64,000 bases of DNA from Helichrysum umbraculigerum (Eukaryota; Streptophyta; Magnoliopsida; Asterales; Asteraceae), in the NCBI GenBank assembly GCA_949592205.1, contig CATIUR010000002.1, positions 5,804,501 to 5,868,500 on the forward strand, read 5' to 3'. This document shows positions 49,870-60,682 of this stretch, one piece after another. The translations under genes and the position numbers were made by a program. Positions within the stretch are counted from its first letter, which is position 1; every line of letters starts with the position of its first letter. Below the pieces are notes generated by a model. It saw nothing but the letters and a program-made list of their open reading frames with translations. It was not told the DNA's origin and ran no database searches.

Positions 49870-50430
49870 AAAAGTCTGTTAAACACTCTTAACTCTGTTG
49901 TTGTGATCATACACTTTGTAATGTTACACTTTGTATGCATTTTGTATTCTATTGATGTAACAAAAAGATGTAGTTGTTCAGTTTTGAATTCAGCATAGTA
50001 ATATGGTGATGTAACAAAAAATATTAACTAATAAAAGTCTGTGAAAAATTCTTAACTCTGTTGCTGTGATCCTACACTTTGTTATGTTACAGCTAATTAA
50101 TGTTATCTAGTGATCTATTATATAATGTAATCCCTAATGCAAACACCCCTTAATTCTCATCATCTTCTTTAGTTTGCAACTTGTTTGTTATTGTTGGGTT
50201 CAACCAGAGAGTTTATGTCACTGTTATTGTTGCAAGATTCTGACCAGATTAGATCGAATCTGCCCATTTGAGACCAGGTAACACCTAGAATTATCTAGAA
50301 TATTGATCTATGATCTGTATGATCTCTTTGTGGTTGTTTGTACCTTGGTTTCTTGCTAATAAAATCTTAACAGGACGTTTATGCTAATAAAATTATTTTC
50401 ATAATTTAACCTATTTAAATTGCAATCAGG
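49870..50430 (+). repeat. Unit A of a duplicated segment (upstream part)
   Basis: AACTCTGTTGTTGTGATCAT..., the TGATGTAACAAAAA boxes, and the block from GCAAACACCCCTTAATTCT to AACAGG recur almost unchanged at 60680-61250. Within unit A the ACTCTTAACTCTGTTG block itself occurs twice (49888 and 50050), so small-scale duplication preceded the larger one. Confidence 0.8.
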
Positions 50431-50565
50431 TGATACTTTAGGTTCTAAAGGTCAGCTGGAGAGTTGTTGGTGGTCTAGAGGAGGTTAAAATGCAGTTAAC
50501 ATAGGCTGTATAATGGCCTCAAAAGCACCAGGATGCTTTCAGCCATATTGGGTACGTGCAGTAGC
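50430..50565 (+). pseudogene. CIP111 fragment: decayed start of second AAA domain, copy 1
   Basis: Parallels the better copy at 50993 (GGTGATACTTTAGG, GTCAGCTGGAGAG, GGTGGTCTAGAGGAGGTTAA, then TGGCCTCAAAAGCACCAGGA). It has in-frame stops, including TAG where the parent has GTGGAG, and it breaks off after CATATTGGG. Clearly non-coding. Confidence 0.8.
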
Positions 50566-50992
50566 ATTTGAGAGAGGTATAATAATAGTTACTCTTCTGA
50601 GTTTACTAATTTCTTAGCTAAAGATTTGTGTATCATCTACAAGGTGTGTTATATGACAACTGCACCTCACATTTTAATCAACTTTTTTTCAGTGGGTCTA
50701 ATTTACTGGACATATAGATGGGTCTTGTGGGTTAGGTTTCAATGACTCAAAATGGTGTATGGTGAAAACATGTAAATTTTTTGGTACAGTCAGAGCGAGC
50801 TCAGTTGATGCTTAGCACTTTTTGCATTTCATACATAAGCGGCGTGTCAAAAAATTTCAAAAGTTATATTCATTACAAATATGATCCTTTTTAATATAAA
50901 ACGACTTGGGAGGCTTTACCTGGTTAAAATACATATTCGGTAAATCAATTTTCTAATTTTTTTTTTATTCTAAGCTTTATAAATTGCAATCA

Positions 50993-51420
50993 GGTGATAC
51001 TTGAGGTACCAAACGTCAGTTGGGAAGACGTTAGTGGTCAAGAGGAGGTTAAAATGCAGTTAGTGGAGGCTGTAGAATGGCCTCAGAAGCACCAGGATGC
51101 TTTCAGGCTTATTGGAACTCGGCCACCAACAGGCCTCTTATTATTTGGTCCCCCTGGGTGCAGCAAAACCCTCCTAGCTCGTGCAGTAGCATCTGATGCC
51201 AAATTAAATTTTCTTGCTGTGAAGGGCCCAGAACTTTTCAGTAAATGGGTTGGTGAATCGGAGAAGACTGTCAAGTCTCTTTTTGCAAAGGCACAGGCTA
51301 ATGCTCATTCGATTGTATTTTTTGATGAGTTAGATGGTCTTGCTAGTATTCGTGGGAAGGAAAACGACGGGGTTTAGTTGCTGATCATGTTATGAGCCAA
51401 CTTCTTGTTGAATCATTAGG
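50993..51420 (+). pseudogene. CIP111: CIP111 fragment: second AAA ATPase domain, copy 2
   Basis: After the splice acceptor TGCAATCAG the frame reads VILEVPNVSWEDVSGQEEVK, QLVEAVEWPQKHQDAF, RLIGTRPPTG, Walker A GPPGCSKT, ARAVASDAKLNFLAVKGPEL, FSKWVGESEKTVKSLFAKAQ, Walker B IVFFDELD and LASIRGKENDGV. This is diagnostic for the second AAA module of the plant CDC48-like ATPase CIP111 (calmodulin-interacting protein 111), including its unusual C-S in the Walker A loop. A one-base deletion after GGGGTTT (the copy at 59236 keeps GGGGTTTCAGTT) creates a stop. The C-terminal half of the domain (sensor 1, arginine finger, small domain) is missing. Intact CIP111 is a calmodulin-binding AAA protein of about 1000 residues. 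Confidence 0.88.
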
Positions 51421-51430
51421 TAATGTGCAC

Positions 51431-52227
51431 CTTATCATTCTCTGTAGCTCATACGAGAGTGAACACTACTGAGTATCTTAGGGTAACCCAAAGTTTGTTA
51501 TTTCAGTTTTCTAACCTAATCAATGAGATTTTTACCATCTACCTTTCTTTCACAATAAGTGATTTTTGATCATTTCACATATTAATTCATCTCTTAGTCT
51601 AAATTTGTCAAACACTCAACGTCTTATTATCTGATTCTATAACTTTGTTTCATTGTAGAAGTTACTAATTATCAAATGGTCAAAACAAATTTACCAATAT
51701 ACCTACCAGCTGTCCTAGTTAATCAGACTTTTCTCAAAGCTCTTCTCCTTGTGTTGGTGTTATTGAATATTCTTCAAGTTGTACTCAAGCAGTGCGTGAT
51801 TTACTATGGATAAATAAAGCACTAAAGGTACGTATCATGAATTAATGCTATTTCTCTTAAATCCACCTCAAAGTTTACAAATTTATCCACCTCAAAGTTT
51901 ACAAATTTATCTAGCTAAAATTTTGTGTGTATGATCTACAAGGTGTGTTATATGACAAGTGCGCCGCACATTTTTAATCAACTTTTCTCAGTGGATCTAA
52001 ATTACTGGATTTAAAGGTGGCAGAATAGGTGGGTCTTGTGTGTTGGGTATTGAATGGCTCAGAATGGTCTGGTCAAAATATGTAATTTTTTTAGGTACGG
52101 TCAGAGCGAGCTCAGTTGATGCTTAGCACCTTCTGCATTTCATACATAAGCGGCGTGTCTGAAAAGATATCAAAAGTTATATTCTATTATAAAAAATATG
52201 ATCTTTTTACTTAAAACGATTTAGGAG
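51431..52227 (+). other. Intron-like DNA of the CIP111 pseudogene with a repeated block
   Basis: From about 51930 it repeats the spacer also found at 50632-50960 and 61441-61790 (shared ACAAGGTGTGTTATATGACA, then GTCAGAGCGAGCTCAGTTGA, then ATACATAAGCGGCGTGTC). It is cut off by the retrotransposon LTR at 52228. Confidence 0.75.
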
Positions 52228-53756
52228 GTATGAGGGAGATATGACCAAAACGGTGCAGCCCTGTCAAATCGGTTTAACAACAAAGTTTTATCATATATAT
52301 ATATAATACGAGATGAATATTTTTATAAAAACAAATCATATTAGATTTTGAAACACGAATATACGAGTTATATTCATACAAACAAACATACCTTACGTTT
52401 TAGAATATTATATATATATACACGATGAATATTTCTACGAAAACAAAGCAAAATATGTTTTTGAAACATAATCTCGTGTCGCCACTAACGGGCCGTACAT
52501 TTTTATAAACTTCCAAAGGGAAATACAAACTTAAACATTTGGATATAATATGATCAAATACATATTAAATACGGATTATACATAAAACAAATATGTTTTC
52601 AAATGATGTAATCAATCAAGTTTGGAACGATAAATTGGAATTGTGATTTTAGAACGTCGGTAACGGAACTCACATAATTACAAATCTAAACGTTCGGTTA
52701 TACATTAAACGGATAAGCATTAATACAGAGAATACATTAGGCAATCCAAGTAATCAATTGATATCTCGCGTGTTTAGGACACTAGGAGACTTCGGGGATT
52801 GTTTATTTCACATCGGATACATACATTGCTCGGATTGACTCAGGTGAGTCTCACGGCCCCATTTTCACTGTTTACTGTTGTTTTTAAATTCGGGGGAGAT
52901 GCAACACAAATTGTTTTAGTGATCACAAGTTATTCGGTTAGTTAATTTAATTATTAACTTGTTCATTGTTTCGGTTATTATTGTCGGTATTGATTTTCAT
53001 TGTACGGTATATGCACGAGTGTTTTAATTCGGTAAAAGTCCTCAACAGTGTATGATTCATTAACTTAATAAGGCGCGATTACTAAAGGATAGTACTATCA
53101 TGGGAGTGACGTCCCCGTCCGGGTTGCTAGCTACAACCAAGTTAAAAACGGGCACTTTAGTAATTGTTACGGGTGTATCACCAAAACGGGAGGCAAAGAT
53201 CGGGTTATGCTTTGAATCATAGCTCAGTGCAATATCAGTGTCGGCCAATCATTGTTCGGGAACCTAATTGGTTCATCATTGTTCGGTTACATTACATATC
53301 ATTGTTCGGTTTACGTTGTTTACTCATTGTTTGGTTATAAAAATCGTCGGATAATCATGTTGATCACATCAATGTTTATTTGAAAACCTGTGAGATTCAC
53401 CAGCTTTATAGCTGACCCTTTTAGTGTTGCATTCTCAGGTACACAACAACAGTAAGGTTGTTCAGTAAGGATGGCCCGCAGGATATCCTAAGCTAGTACG
53501 AGTCGCATGCTTACAAACATATGAAGATTTTCTTGCATTATATTTTGATAACAGTTTGTATTAAAATCTTCAGAAATCGTTTTGCGAACTCATTGATATT
53601 GTAAACTTATGAACTAAAACTTGTATCACTTTTGAAATGTTATGTATTTTCAAAATGTCTCATTTAGAGTCGTTTGCTTGTACTTTGGTGCTTTGATTAT
53701 TGATTAGTCACACCCAAATTATCGCTTCCGCAAATCATGAAATTGGGGGTGTGACA
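52228..53756 (+). repeat. 5' LTR remnant (first 1066 bp missing)
   Basis: Matches 57705-59233 base for base in length. Its left edge joins CIP111 intron DNA directly (TTAGGAG|GTATGAGGG) without a TG terminus. The short minus-strand frame at 53060-53248 is repeated in the 3' LTR and is not a gene. Confidence 0.92.
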
Positions 53757-53759
53757 GAT

Positions 53760-53771
53760 TGGTATCAGAGC
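53760..53771 (+). other. Primer-binding site (initiator tRNA-Met type)
   Basis: TGGTATCAGAGC three bases after the LTR end; a retrotransposon PBS, not a tRNA gene. Confidence 0.93.
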
Positions 53772-54613
53772 CTAAGGTTATAGCGAACTAGGTTGCATAT
53801 ATTGGGCCTAGACTATAACCGTTAGGCAGTATTCCTTATTAGGTATGACTGGTTCAGTGTTCACGTCATGTGAGTTTAATTTAACATAGCGTAGCTAACT
53901 ATGTACAATTAAACAAAGATGATGTAAGATCTGAAAGGGGTTATGTTGAACAGGAATACATTAGTGGACTCTGATCACGAGAGAACCGGGATTTCTAATT
54001 GTTATGTGCTAGACACGGCTAGGTGGATACATAGGTATATATGGTACATACATATATGAATAGACTATTATGTGATATAGGGATATATACATACATAGGT
54101 CTTGGATACATATTACGCTCCATGCTATTGTATATTGAAGACGTATGAATAGGCTTTATACGAGGATACTCTAGTTACCATCTACACACCTGTACTGACA
54201 AACATAGCTACTCCAACGTCCTTAGATATGAAGATCGGGACTTTGGTTTCGATTACTATCACCAACCTAATTATACGCCTATAACATCTTGCAACACACT
54301 CCACTGTACCGTTCGGTAATCACTAGGAAACTTGTTAGGTTTTCACAAACCAAGCCTTATTTCGCCCATATTGTTCATAATTTCACTCTTATCCAAACAA
54401 ACCTCGAATCACGATCCACAAACTCACCATATTATTTGTAAACCATATCCTAAAAACATTTGAAAACTCTCAGCCTACATCAAACCCTGTTGTCTACCGA
54501 ATCATGACTTCACCTGTGTTGTCGTATATTACAACATAAATATAAATACATATGTGATATGTCATGATTTGGTACAGACACTCACCCATCTTCTTTTTAC
54601 TTTTGCAAGAATC

Positions 54614-56038
54614 ATGCCGCCAAGACGAACCTACACTCAAGCTCAGGTTGATCAACTGGTTGCTGAAGCATTAATTGCGGGGCAACGGCGATCTGAAAGT
54701 TCTGAAACACCACCAAACTCTACTCCTGTTAAACCTTGCACCTATAAGGACTTCCTTAGCTGCCACCCTGTGAACTTCAAAGGCACTGAAGGTGCTATTG
54801 GCTTATTGCGATGGCTAGAGAAGACTGCGTCAGTCTTTCGCATCTGCTAGGGGTGAGCGTGGTACCATACCGGTACCGAACCGGTACCGACCGGTTGGTA
54901 CCGGTTTTTAATTTGTCCCAAATCAAAAACCGAATACCGTACCATTTGTATCGGTTGGTACCGGTTCGGTACCGGTCCGGTGCGGTTCCGGTTCGGTTTA
55001 GGTATTTTGGTGTGCATGGTACCAACCGGTACCAAACCGGTACCGACCGGTTGGTACCGGGTTTTTTTTTGCCCCAAATCAAAAACCGAATACCGTACCA
55101 TTTGTAACGGTCGGTACCGGTTCGGTACCGGTCCGGTTCGGTACCGGTTCGGTTTCGGTATTTTGGTATTTTTGCTCATCCCTAGCATCTGCAATTGCCT
55201 AGTAGACTGTAAGGTCAAGTTCTCCACTTACACCTTTATGGACGATGCTCTGACATGGTGGAATACTTATGCTGACTCTGTGGGCCAAGACATTGCTCTG
55301 GAAATCCCTTGGGACGAACTGATGAAAATGCTCAAAGATGAGTATTGTCCCAGAGATGAGATTCAACAACTTGAGGCCGAATTTTGGCAACTCACTACCC
55401 AAGGCAATGACATTGCCGGCTACACCTCTAGGTTTAACCAACTAGCACACCTGTGTCCGTCTATGGTTAGTGAGGAATCCAAGCGTATCGAACGCTATAT
55501 CTGGGGGCTCCCTCCGCAAATTCAAGGGATGGTGACTTCGTCCAACTCTCCTACTTTTCATGGTACTGTACGTATGGCACATAAGTTGATGGCACAGATT
55601 GTTCGCCAAGGAACATCTGTTGTCAAAAGTACTGGAAATTACTCCGGTGATAACAAGAGAAAACCTGAGGGAAACCCTGACAATCAAGGTCCGGCTACCA
55701 AAAAGCCTGCAATCATCAAGGCCAACGCCTCTGGATCTGAAAACAAGAAGGAGTACACTGGAACTAAACCCTACTGCTCAAAGTGTAAACGCCACTACGA
55801 CAGGCCTTGTGGCACCCCCTGTGACAAGTGCCAGCGTTATGGTCATTCTACTAAGGATTGCCGAGTGAAAGCCTGTTTCGAGTGTGGAACTGTAGGGCAC
55901 TACAGGAATGACTGTCCAAAGCTGAAGGACAAAAACATCAACCCTGCTCGAGGAAGAGCCTACGTACTCAGAACTAGGGAAGACGACCAGAACCCGAGAC
56001 TCATTGACTTGCTCAACACGGGTATGATCACTCATTAA
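54614..56038 (+). pseudogene. gag: Gypsy-type gag, interrupted by a hAT MITE
   Basis: Structural capsid/nucleocapsid protein of the retrotransposon. The N-terminal part 54614-54847 begins MPPRRTYTQAQVDQLVAEAL and includes a conserved WLEKTASVFR block. The frame then enters the 337-bp MITE and stops. Beyond the MITE, from 55193, the same frame resumes and includes the capsid motif DALTWWN and the YCPRDEIQQLEAEFW / YTSRFNQLAHLCP region. Two CCHC zinc knuckles follow (CDKCQRYGHSTKDC and CFECGTVGHYRNDC). Stop at 56036-56038. Removing the MITE plus one duplication copy keeps the frame, so gag was intact when the MITE landed. No protease follows. Confidence 0.92.
54848..55184. mobile_element. hAT-type MITE built from CGGTACCGGTT repeats (337 bp)
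   Basis: Perfect 8-bp target duplication GCATCTGC (54840-54847 and 55185-55192). Termini TAGGGGTGAGC and GCTCATCCCTA. Nearly the whole body consists of GGTACCGGTT / AACCGGTACC / CGGTTCGGTACCGG units in two halves, each containing CAAATCAAAAACCGAATACC. The predicted Arg/Tyr/Gly-rich peptides through it are artefacts. Same design as 24024-25080. Confidence 0.93.
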
Positions 56039-56638
56039 TGACCTGATTGCTTTTACACAGTTTACATGGATAGATATTACTTGCTGCTTGATATCTTTTA
56101 TGTTTTCCCTAGATCCTAAGTGCACAATAGAGTTAGAGAAAAATGACAAGTTAGTTCTATAGTTTCTTTATGAGATGAAGTTTAGCTTACATAGGTATAG
56201 GAATAACATATCCTACAGTGTGTATACCGGAAAACATACCGGTTAACTATTATACACTGGGTAACATTCCACGTAAAACTAATGTATGCTAAATTTAGTT
56301 TCTATAGGAGACTGATAGAGTCTAGTTTACGCAATGATCCTACTGACTATTACAAACTGTATGAACACAGTAAGACTCACTGAATTCGGTGGATTAGTAA
56401 TCCAACACGTAGTGATGCTTGTAAATACGGGACGGCCTGGTCATGTAGACATAACGTTCGGGTAGAATTCGGACCCCTCCATTTCTTGAGTAATCGGTAG
56501 GTCTAAGCCTAACAAGGGGAGAGGACATGGATAAATCGGATGTCTTAGTATTAGACATATCACATAGTCGGCCTTAGAAACACGCGGATCTAGGTTTCAC
56601 TTGAATCTCGGGACGAAATTCTCCTAACAAGGGGAGAA
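56039..56638 (+). other. Retrotransposon 3' untranslated region; pol absent
   Basis: About 600 bp between gag and the 3' LTR with stops in all frames. It ends ACAAGGGGAGAA (polypurine tract). A second purine tract, AAGGGGAGAGG, lies at 56514-56524. Confidence 0.8.
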
Positions 56639-59233
56639 TGTGACACCCGGTCAAAATAACCCAAAATTAGGTCCCAATTTAAACTTTAAATATTCGTACT
56701 CGGTACGAATCAAAACAAAGTATTCGGATAATATATATATATAAATATATATATTTAACATTTAATGATTATTTAATAATCACCAACGAACTAATCTGAA
56801 AGTACTCAGAAAACATAGAAATAGAAGTTATCCCAAAACATATCCAAATAGAATATTATTGTTAAGAATAATATTACTTTACTCAGAAAATAAATAAAAA
56901 CCTTTTTGGATAATAAAAACTATCCGTACATTCAAAGTGAAACAAAGTTATATTTTTATAAATTAATCAAAGTATTTTTATCAAATGTTACAGTTATAAT
57001 TTTAAACGATTTCAATTTTTGAAATTTACCATCTGAAAACATTTTCACTATATAACGATCGGGTATCAAAACACGGGTCAAAATACCACGGAGCGGATCA
57101 AAGCTCGGGCCAACCACCTCCAATAATTGGAGATGGCCGACCCATTTCCATCTCATTCTCAATCTCTCCCTCGGCTCTCTTCTCTATCTCTTGGTCTCAC
57201 TCTCTCAATAACAACAACAACAAACAACATCAACACCATCATCAAATCATCATCATTGAAACACAAGGAGAGGAGCAAGGGGAGTTCATCATCATCTTCA
57301 TCATCATCACCTTCATCTTCTTTGATTTCTCCATTTTAAACTCGGTATGAAACGACTCAATTTTCTTAACTTATAATGTTTAGAAATGCTTAGTTTAACA
57401 TATATTAGTGTTCTATCATGTGTATTATACCCAAAAATCGGATCAAAACTTGTTTGGAAAATGATTTTCACGAACAGACCCTGTTCAGGTCCTTAGCAGA
57501 TCTGCTGACCCAGTCCAGCCGATCGGCTATACTCCAGCAGATCGGCTAACAAGTCCCAGCCGATCGGTTAACATGTCCCAGCCGTTCGGCTAAGAAACCT
57601 TAGCCGATCGGCTATGTGTTATTTCCTAGCAAACCATATTTTGTAGTTTTATAGTCCTCTGAGTCACGGTCGTCTGGGCAGCTTGATCGCCTAAATCCGA
57701 GTTCGTATGAGGGAGATATGACCAAAACGGTGCAGCCCTGTCAAATCGGTTTAACAACAAAGTTTTATCATATATATATATAATACGAGATGAATATTTT
57801 TATAAAAACAAATCATATTAGATTTTGAAACACGAATATACGAGTTATATTCATACAAACAAACATACCTTACGTTTTAGAATATTATATATATATACAC
57901 GATGAATATTTCTACGAAAACAAAGCAAAATATGTTTTTGAAACATAATCTCGTGTCGCCACTAACGGGCCGTCCATTTTTATAAACTTCCAAAGGGAAA
58001 TACAAACTTAAACATTTGGATATAATATGATCAAATACATATTAAATACGGATTATACATAAAACAAATATGTTTTCAAATGATGTAATCAATCAAGTTT
58101 GGAACGATAAATTGGAATTGTGATTTTAGAACGTCGGTAACGGAACTCACATAATTACAAATCTAAACGTTCGGTTATACATTAAACGGATAAGCATTAA
58201 TACAGAGAATACATTAGGCAATCCAAGTAATCAATTGATATCTCGCGTGTTTAGGACACTAGGAGACTTCGGGGATTGTTTATTTCACATCGGATACATA
58301 CATTGCTCGGATTGACTCAGGTGAGTCTCACGGCCCCATTTTCACTGTTTACTGTTGTTTTTAAATTCGGGGGAGATGCAACACAAATTGTTTTAGTGAT
58401 CACAAGTTATTCGGTTAGTTAATTTAATTATTAACTTGTTCATTGTTTCGGTTATTATTGTCGGTATTGATTTTCATTGTACGGTATATGCACGAGTGTT
58501 TTAATTCGGTAAAAGTCCTCAACAGTGTATGATTCATTAACTTAATAAGGCGCGATTACTAAAGGATAGTACTATCATGGGAGTGACGTCCCCGTCCGGG
58601 TTGCTAGCTACAACCAAGTTAAAAACGGGCACTTTAGTAATTGTTACGGGTGTATCACCAAAACGGGAGGCAAAGATCGGGTTATGCTTTGAATCATAGC
58701 TCAGTGCAATATCAGTGTCGGCCAATCATTGTTCGGGAACCTAATTGGTTCATCATTGTTCGGTTACATTACATATCATTGTTCGGTTTACGTTGTTTAC
58801 TCATTGTTTGGTTATAAAAATCGTCGGATAATCATGTTGATCACATCAATGTTTATTTGAAAACCTGTGAGATTCACCAGCTTTATAGCTGACCCTTTTA
58901 GTGTTGCATTCTCAGGTACACAACAACAGTAGGGTTGTTCAGTAAGGATGGCCCGCAGGATATCCTAAGCAAGTACGAGTCGCATGCTTACAAACATATG
59001 AAGATTTTCTTGCATTATATTTTGATAACAGTTTGTATTAAAATCTTCAGAAATCGTTTTGCGAACTCACTGATATTGTAAATTTATGAACTAAAACATG
59101 TATCACTTTTGAAATGTTATGTATTTTCAAAACGTCTCATTTAGAGTCGTTTGCTTGTACTTTGGTGCTTTGATTATTGATTAGTCACACCCAAATTATC
59201 GCTTCCGCAAATCATGAAATTGGGGGTGTGACA
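56639..59233 (+). repeat. Complete 3' LTR (2595 bp)
   Basis: Begins TGTGACACCCGG straight after the polypurine tract and ends GGGGGTGTGACA. It includes a CT-rich leader with (TCA)n near 57285-57315 and the 22-bp-spaced palindrome array at 57495-57613. Confidence 0.93.
57495..57613. repeat. Six 12-bp AGCCGATCGGCT-type palindromes at 22-bp spacing
   Basis: Units start at 57495 (AGCAGATCTGCT), 57517 (AGCCGATCGGCT), 57536 (AGCAGATCGGCT), 57558 (AGCCGATCGGTT), 57580 (AGCCGTTCGGCT) and 57602 (AGCCGATCGGCT). Spacings are 22, 19, 22, 22 and 22 bp. Several linkers read AAC(A)(A/T)GTCCC. The region is missing from the truncated 5' LTR. Confidence 0.92.
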
Positions 59234-59235
59234 GT

Positions 59236-59310
59236 TTCGTTAGTATTCGTGGGAAGGAAAATGATGGGGTTTCAGTTGCTGATCGTGTTATGAGCCAACT
59301 TCTTGTTGTT
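59236..59310 (+). pseudogene. CIP111 fragment: part of second AAA domain, copy 3
   Basis: Reads VSIRGKENDGVSVADRVMSQ then LLV directly after the retrotransposon right end. This is the segment following Walker B in the second AAA module. It keeps the base deleted in the 50993 copy, so it is an independent copy. Confidence 0.85.
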
Positions 59311-59451
59311 GAAAACCAATCTTGATCTATGTAGTGAGGATAGTGTAGATAGCATAGTAGTTGATATCCCTAAATTGGGTGGCTTGTCCAAGGACTATAC
59401 AGTTGTTAAGGATATTATTGTTTCGTCATCAATTCATAACACTCTTTCAAG
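59311..59451 (+). pseudogene. CIP111 fragment: exon before the first AAA domain
   Basis: Reads KTNLDLCSEDSVDSIVVDIP, then KLGGLSKDYTVVKDIIVSSS, then IHNTLSR before a GTATG donor. In CIP111 this linker lies directly upstream of the first AAA module. Here it is fused to the second-module fragment before it, so module order is inverted, evidence for rearrangement or tandem duplication. Confidence 0.82.
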
Positions 59452-60016
59452 GTATGTATTTTGTGTACTTTCTGTTATACAAGCTGTGGTAAATTAGTGT
59501 TTTATCTACTTTGGGTAATCAAGTTTGTTTACACGTTGTCTAGTATGCATGCACACTTAGGGGGTGTGAAGTTTGCATCTTGTAACTGATAATCTGATAC
59601 TGCAAGTTGAAGTAACAATACTTGGTTTTTAATGTTTAGATATTCATATTCTAGTATTCTACTTTTGTTTATCTCATAATCTGTCTGTTTCGTACCAGCT
59701 GCTACAGTATTGATTATCTAGGTGTAAAGTATAAGTACTTGTTTTGACCCTTATTCAACCGTATTCGAGAGGCTTTTACTCTTTTTCTCAAAACTCTGTT
59801 CATCTTCTCCGTTATTTCTTTAAAAAATTAGAATTAACCAAACACTCGAGCATCTTATGACTATGTAATTGTTACAGCTGAAAACAACATAAGTAGATCC
59901 ACACACTATATATCTTATAACCCGTTTTGTTGAAGCTATTCTCTGATTATTATTAGTTTATTACTCAATATCACATAGCTTGAATTGATAGTCACTTATC
60001 ACGAAATTGTTGTAGT

Positions 60017-60180
60017 ATGGGTTTACGTCCAACAAAAGGAGTGCTACTTCATGGTCCACCAGGCACATGGAAGACTTCTTTGGCCCGATTGTGTGCTAAT
60101 GATGCTGGCGTCAATCTCTTCAAGCAATGCATAAAGTATTCGATTCAGCTAGCTAGCAGTGCTGCACCTGCTGTGGTACT
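60017..60180 (+). pseudogene. CIP111 fragment: first AAA domain with damaged Walker A
   Basis: Reads MGLRPTKGVLLHGPPGTWKT then SLARLCANDAGVNLF. The Walker A loop has Trp for the last invariant Gly (GPPGTWKT; the sister copy at 62395 keeps GPPGTGKT). A deletion then joins VNLF to a later part of the domain (AMHKVFDSAS, then shifted SSAAPAVV by a duplicated GCTA). ATP binding would be lost even if it were translated. Confidence 0.88.
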
Positions 60181-60285
60181 TTTTTCTTTTTCTTTTTCGT
60201 CATTATTCTTGAATGTTTCTTTAATACTTGTTTTTACGAATGTTATCTTTTATGGATCAAATTTGTATATTAAATTGACTTTTAG

Positions 60286-60515
60286 GTTTTCATAGATGAG
60301 TTGGATGCCATTGCACCATCACGGAAAGATGGTGGTGAAGAACTTTCTGAAAGAATTGCTGCAACACTACTTAATTAGTAAATTTAATGGATGAAATTAG
60401 TCGAACCGAAGGTCTACTTGTCATCGCTGTAACCAGTAGACCCGATAGTATTAAGCCAGCATTCAGACGTCCTGGAAGACTTGACATGAAATTGAGATAG
60501 GTACAATCGTAAATT
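60286..60515 (+). pseudogene. CIP111 fragment: first AAA domain, Walker B to sensor region
   Basis: After an AG acceptor reads VFIDELDAIAPSRKDGGEEL then SERIAATLLN, an in-frame stop and a short insertion, then MDEISRTEGLLVIAVTSRPD and SIKPAFRRPGRLDMKLR then stop. Walker B (FIDELD), sensor 1 (TSRPD) and the arginine-finger region (FRRPGRLD) are recognisable. Confidence 0.87.
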
Positions 60516-60682
60516 GGTCTTCCTTGTGGTAATTCCAATACTTTCAGAGCTTTGTCTTTTCAAGGTCGTTTGTGCAGACAAGGATCTGGAATTAGTAATG
60601 ATGAGAATGTAGAAAGAAATAATGGTTTGTTTATGCAATCACCGGATCCATATGGTAATGGTAGTGGCAATGCCTTTCTGGT
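60516..60682 (+). other. Unassigned exon-like stretch
   Basis: An open stretch reads SNDENVERNNGLFMQSPDPY then GNGSGNAFLVDS. It lies between CIP111 pieces but I cannot place it in that protein. It joins the duplicated unit at about 60683. Confidence 0.35.

Larger units (their letters stand above)
52228..59233 (+). mobile_element. Young gag-only Ty3/gypsy retrotransposon with truncated 5' LTR
   Basis: Order: 5' LTR remnant 52228-53756; PBS TGGTATCAGAGC at 53760-53771; gag 54614-56038 interrupted by a MITE; polypurine tract AAGGGGAGAA at about 56629-56638; full 3' LTR 56639-59233 (2595 bp, TGTGACACCC ... GGTGTGACA). The 5' LTR lacks its first 1066 bp but is otherwise the same length (1529 bp) and nearly identical, with about seven substitutions by eye, so the insertion is recent. 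There is no protease, RT, RNase H or integrase between gag and the polypurine tract. That makes it non-autonomous, like the TR-GAG class described in plants. Gag and LTR features fit the Tekay/Del chromovirus group. No TSD is visible because the left end was lost. The right flank is CIP111 pseudogene sequence. Confidence 0.92.

Noticed and set aside
53760..53771. tRNA-like sequence TGGTATCAGAGC
   Set aside because: It is the retrotransposon primer-binding site beside an LTR; no cloverleaf surrounds it. The same applies to 35559-35570.
54795..55227. Overlapping Arg/Tyr/Gly-rich ORFs on both strands
   Set aside because: Read through the GGTACCGG repeats of the MITE; not proteins.
57127..57339. 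Ser-rich ORF (70 residues)
   Set aside because: Low-complexity CT/TCA-rich leader of the 3' LTR.
58537..58725. 62-residue minus ORF identical to 53060-53248
   Set aside because: LTR-internal in both copies; no domain.
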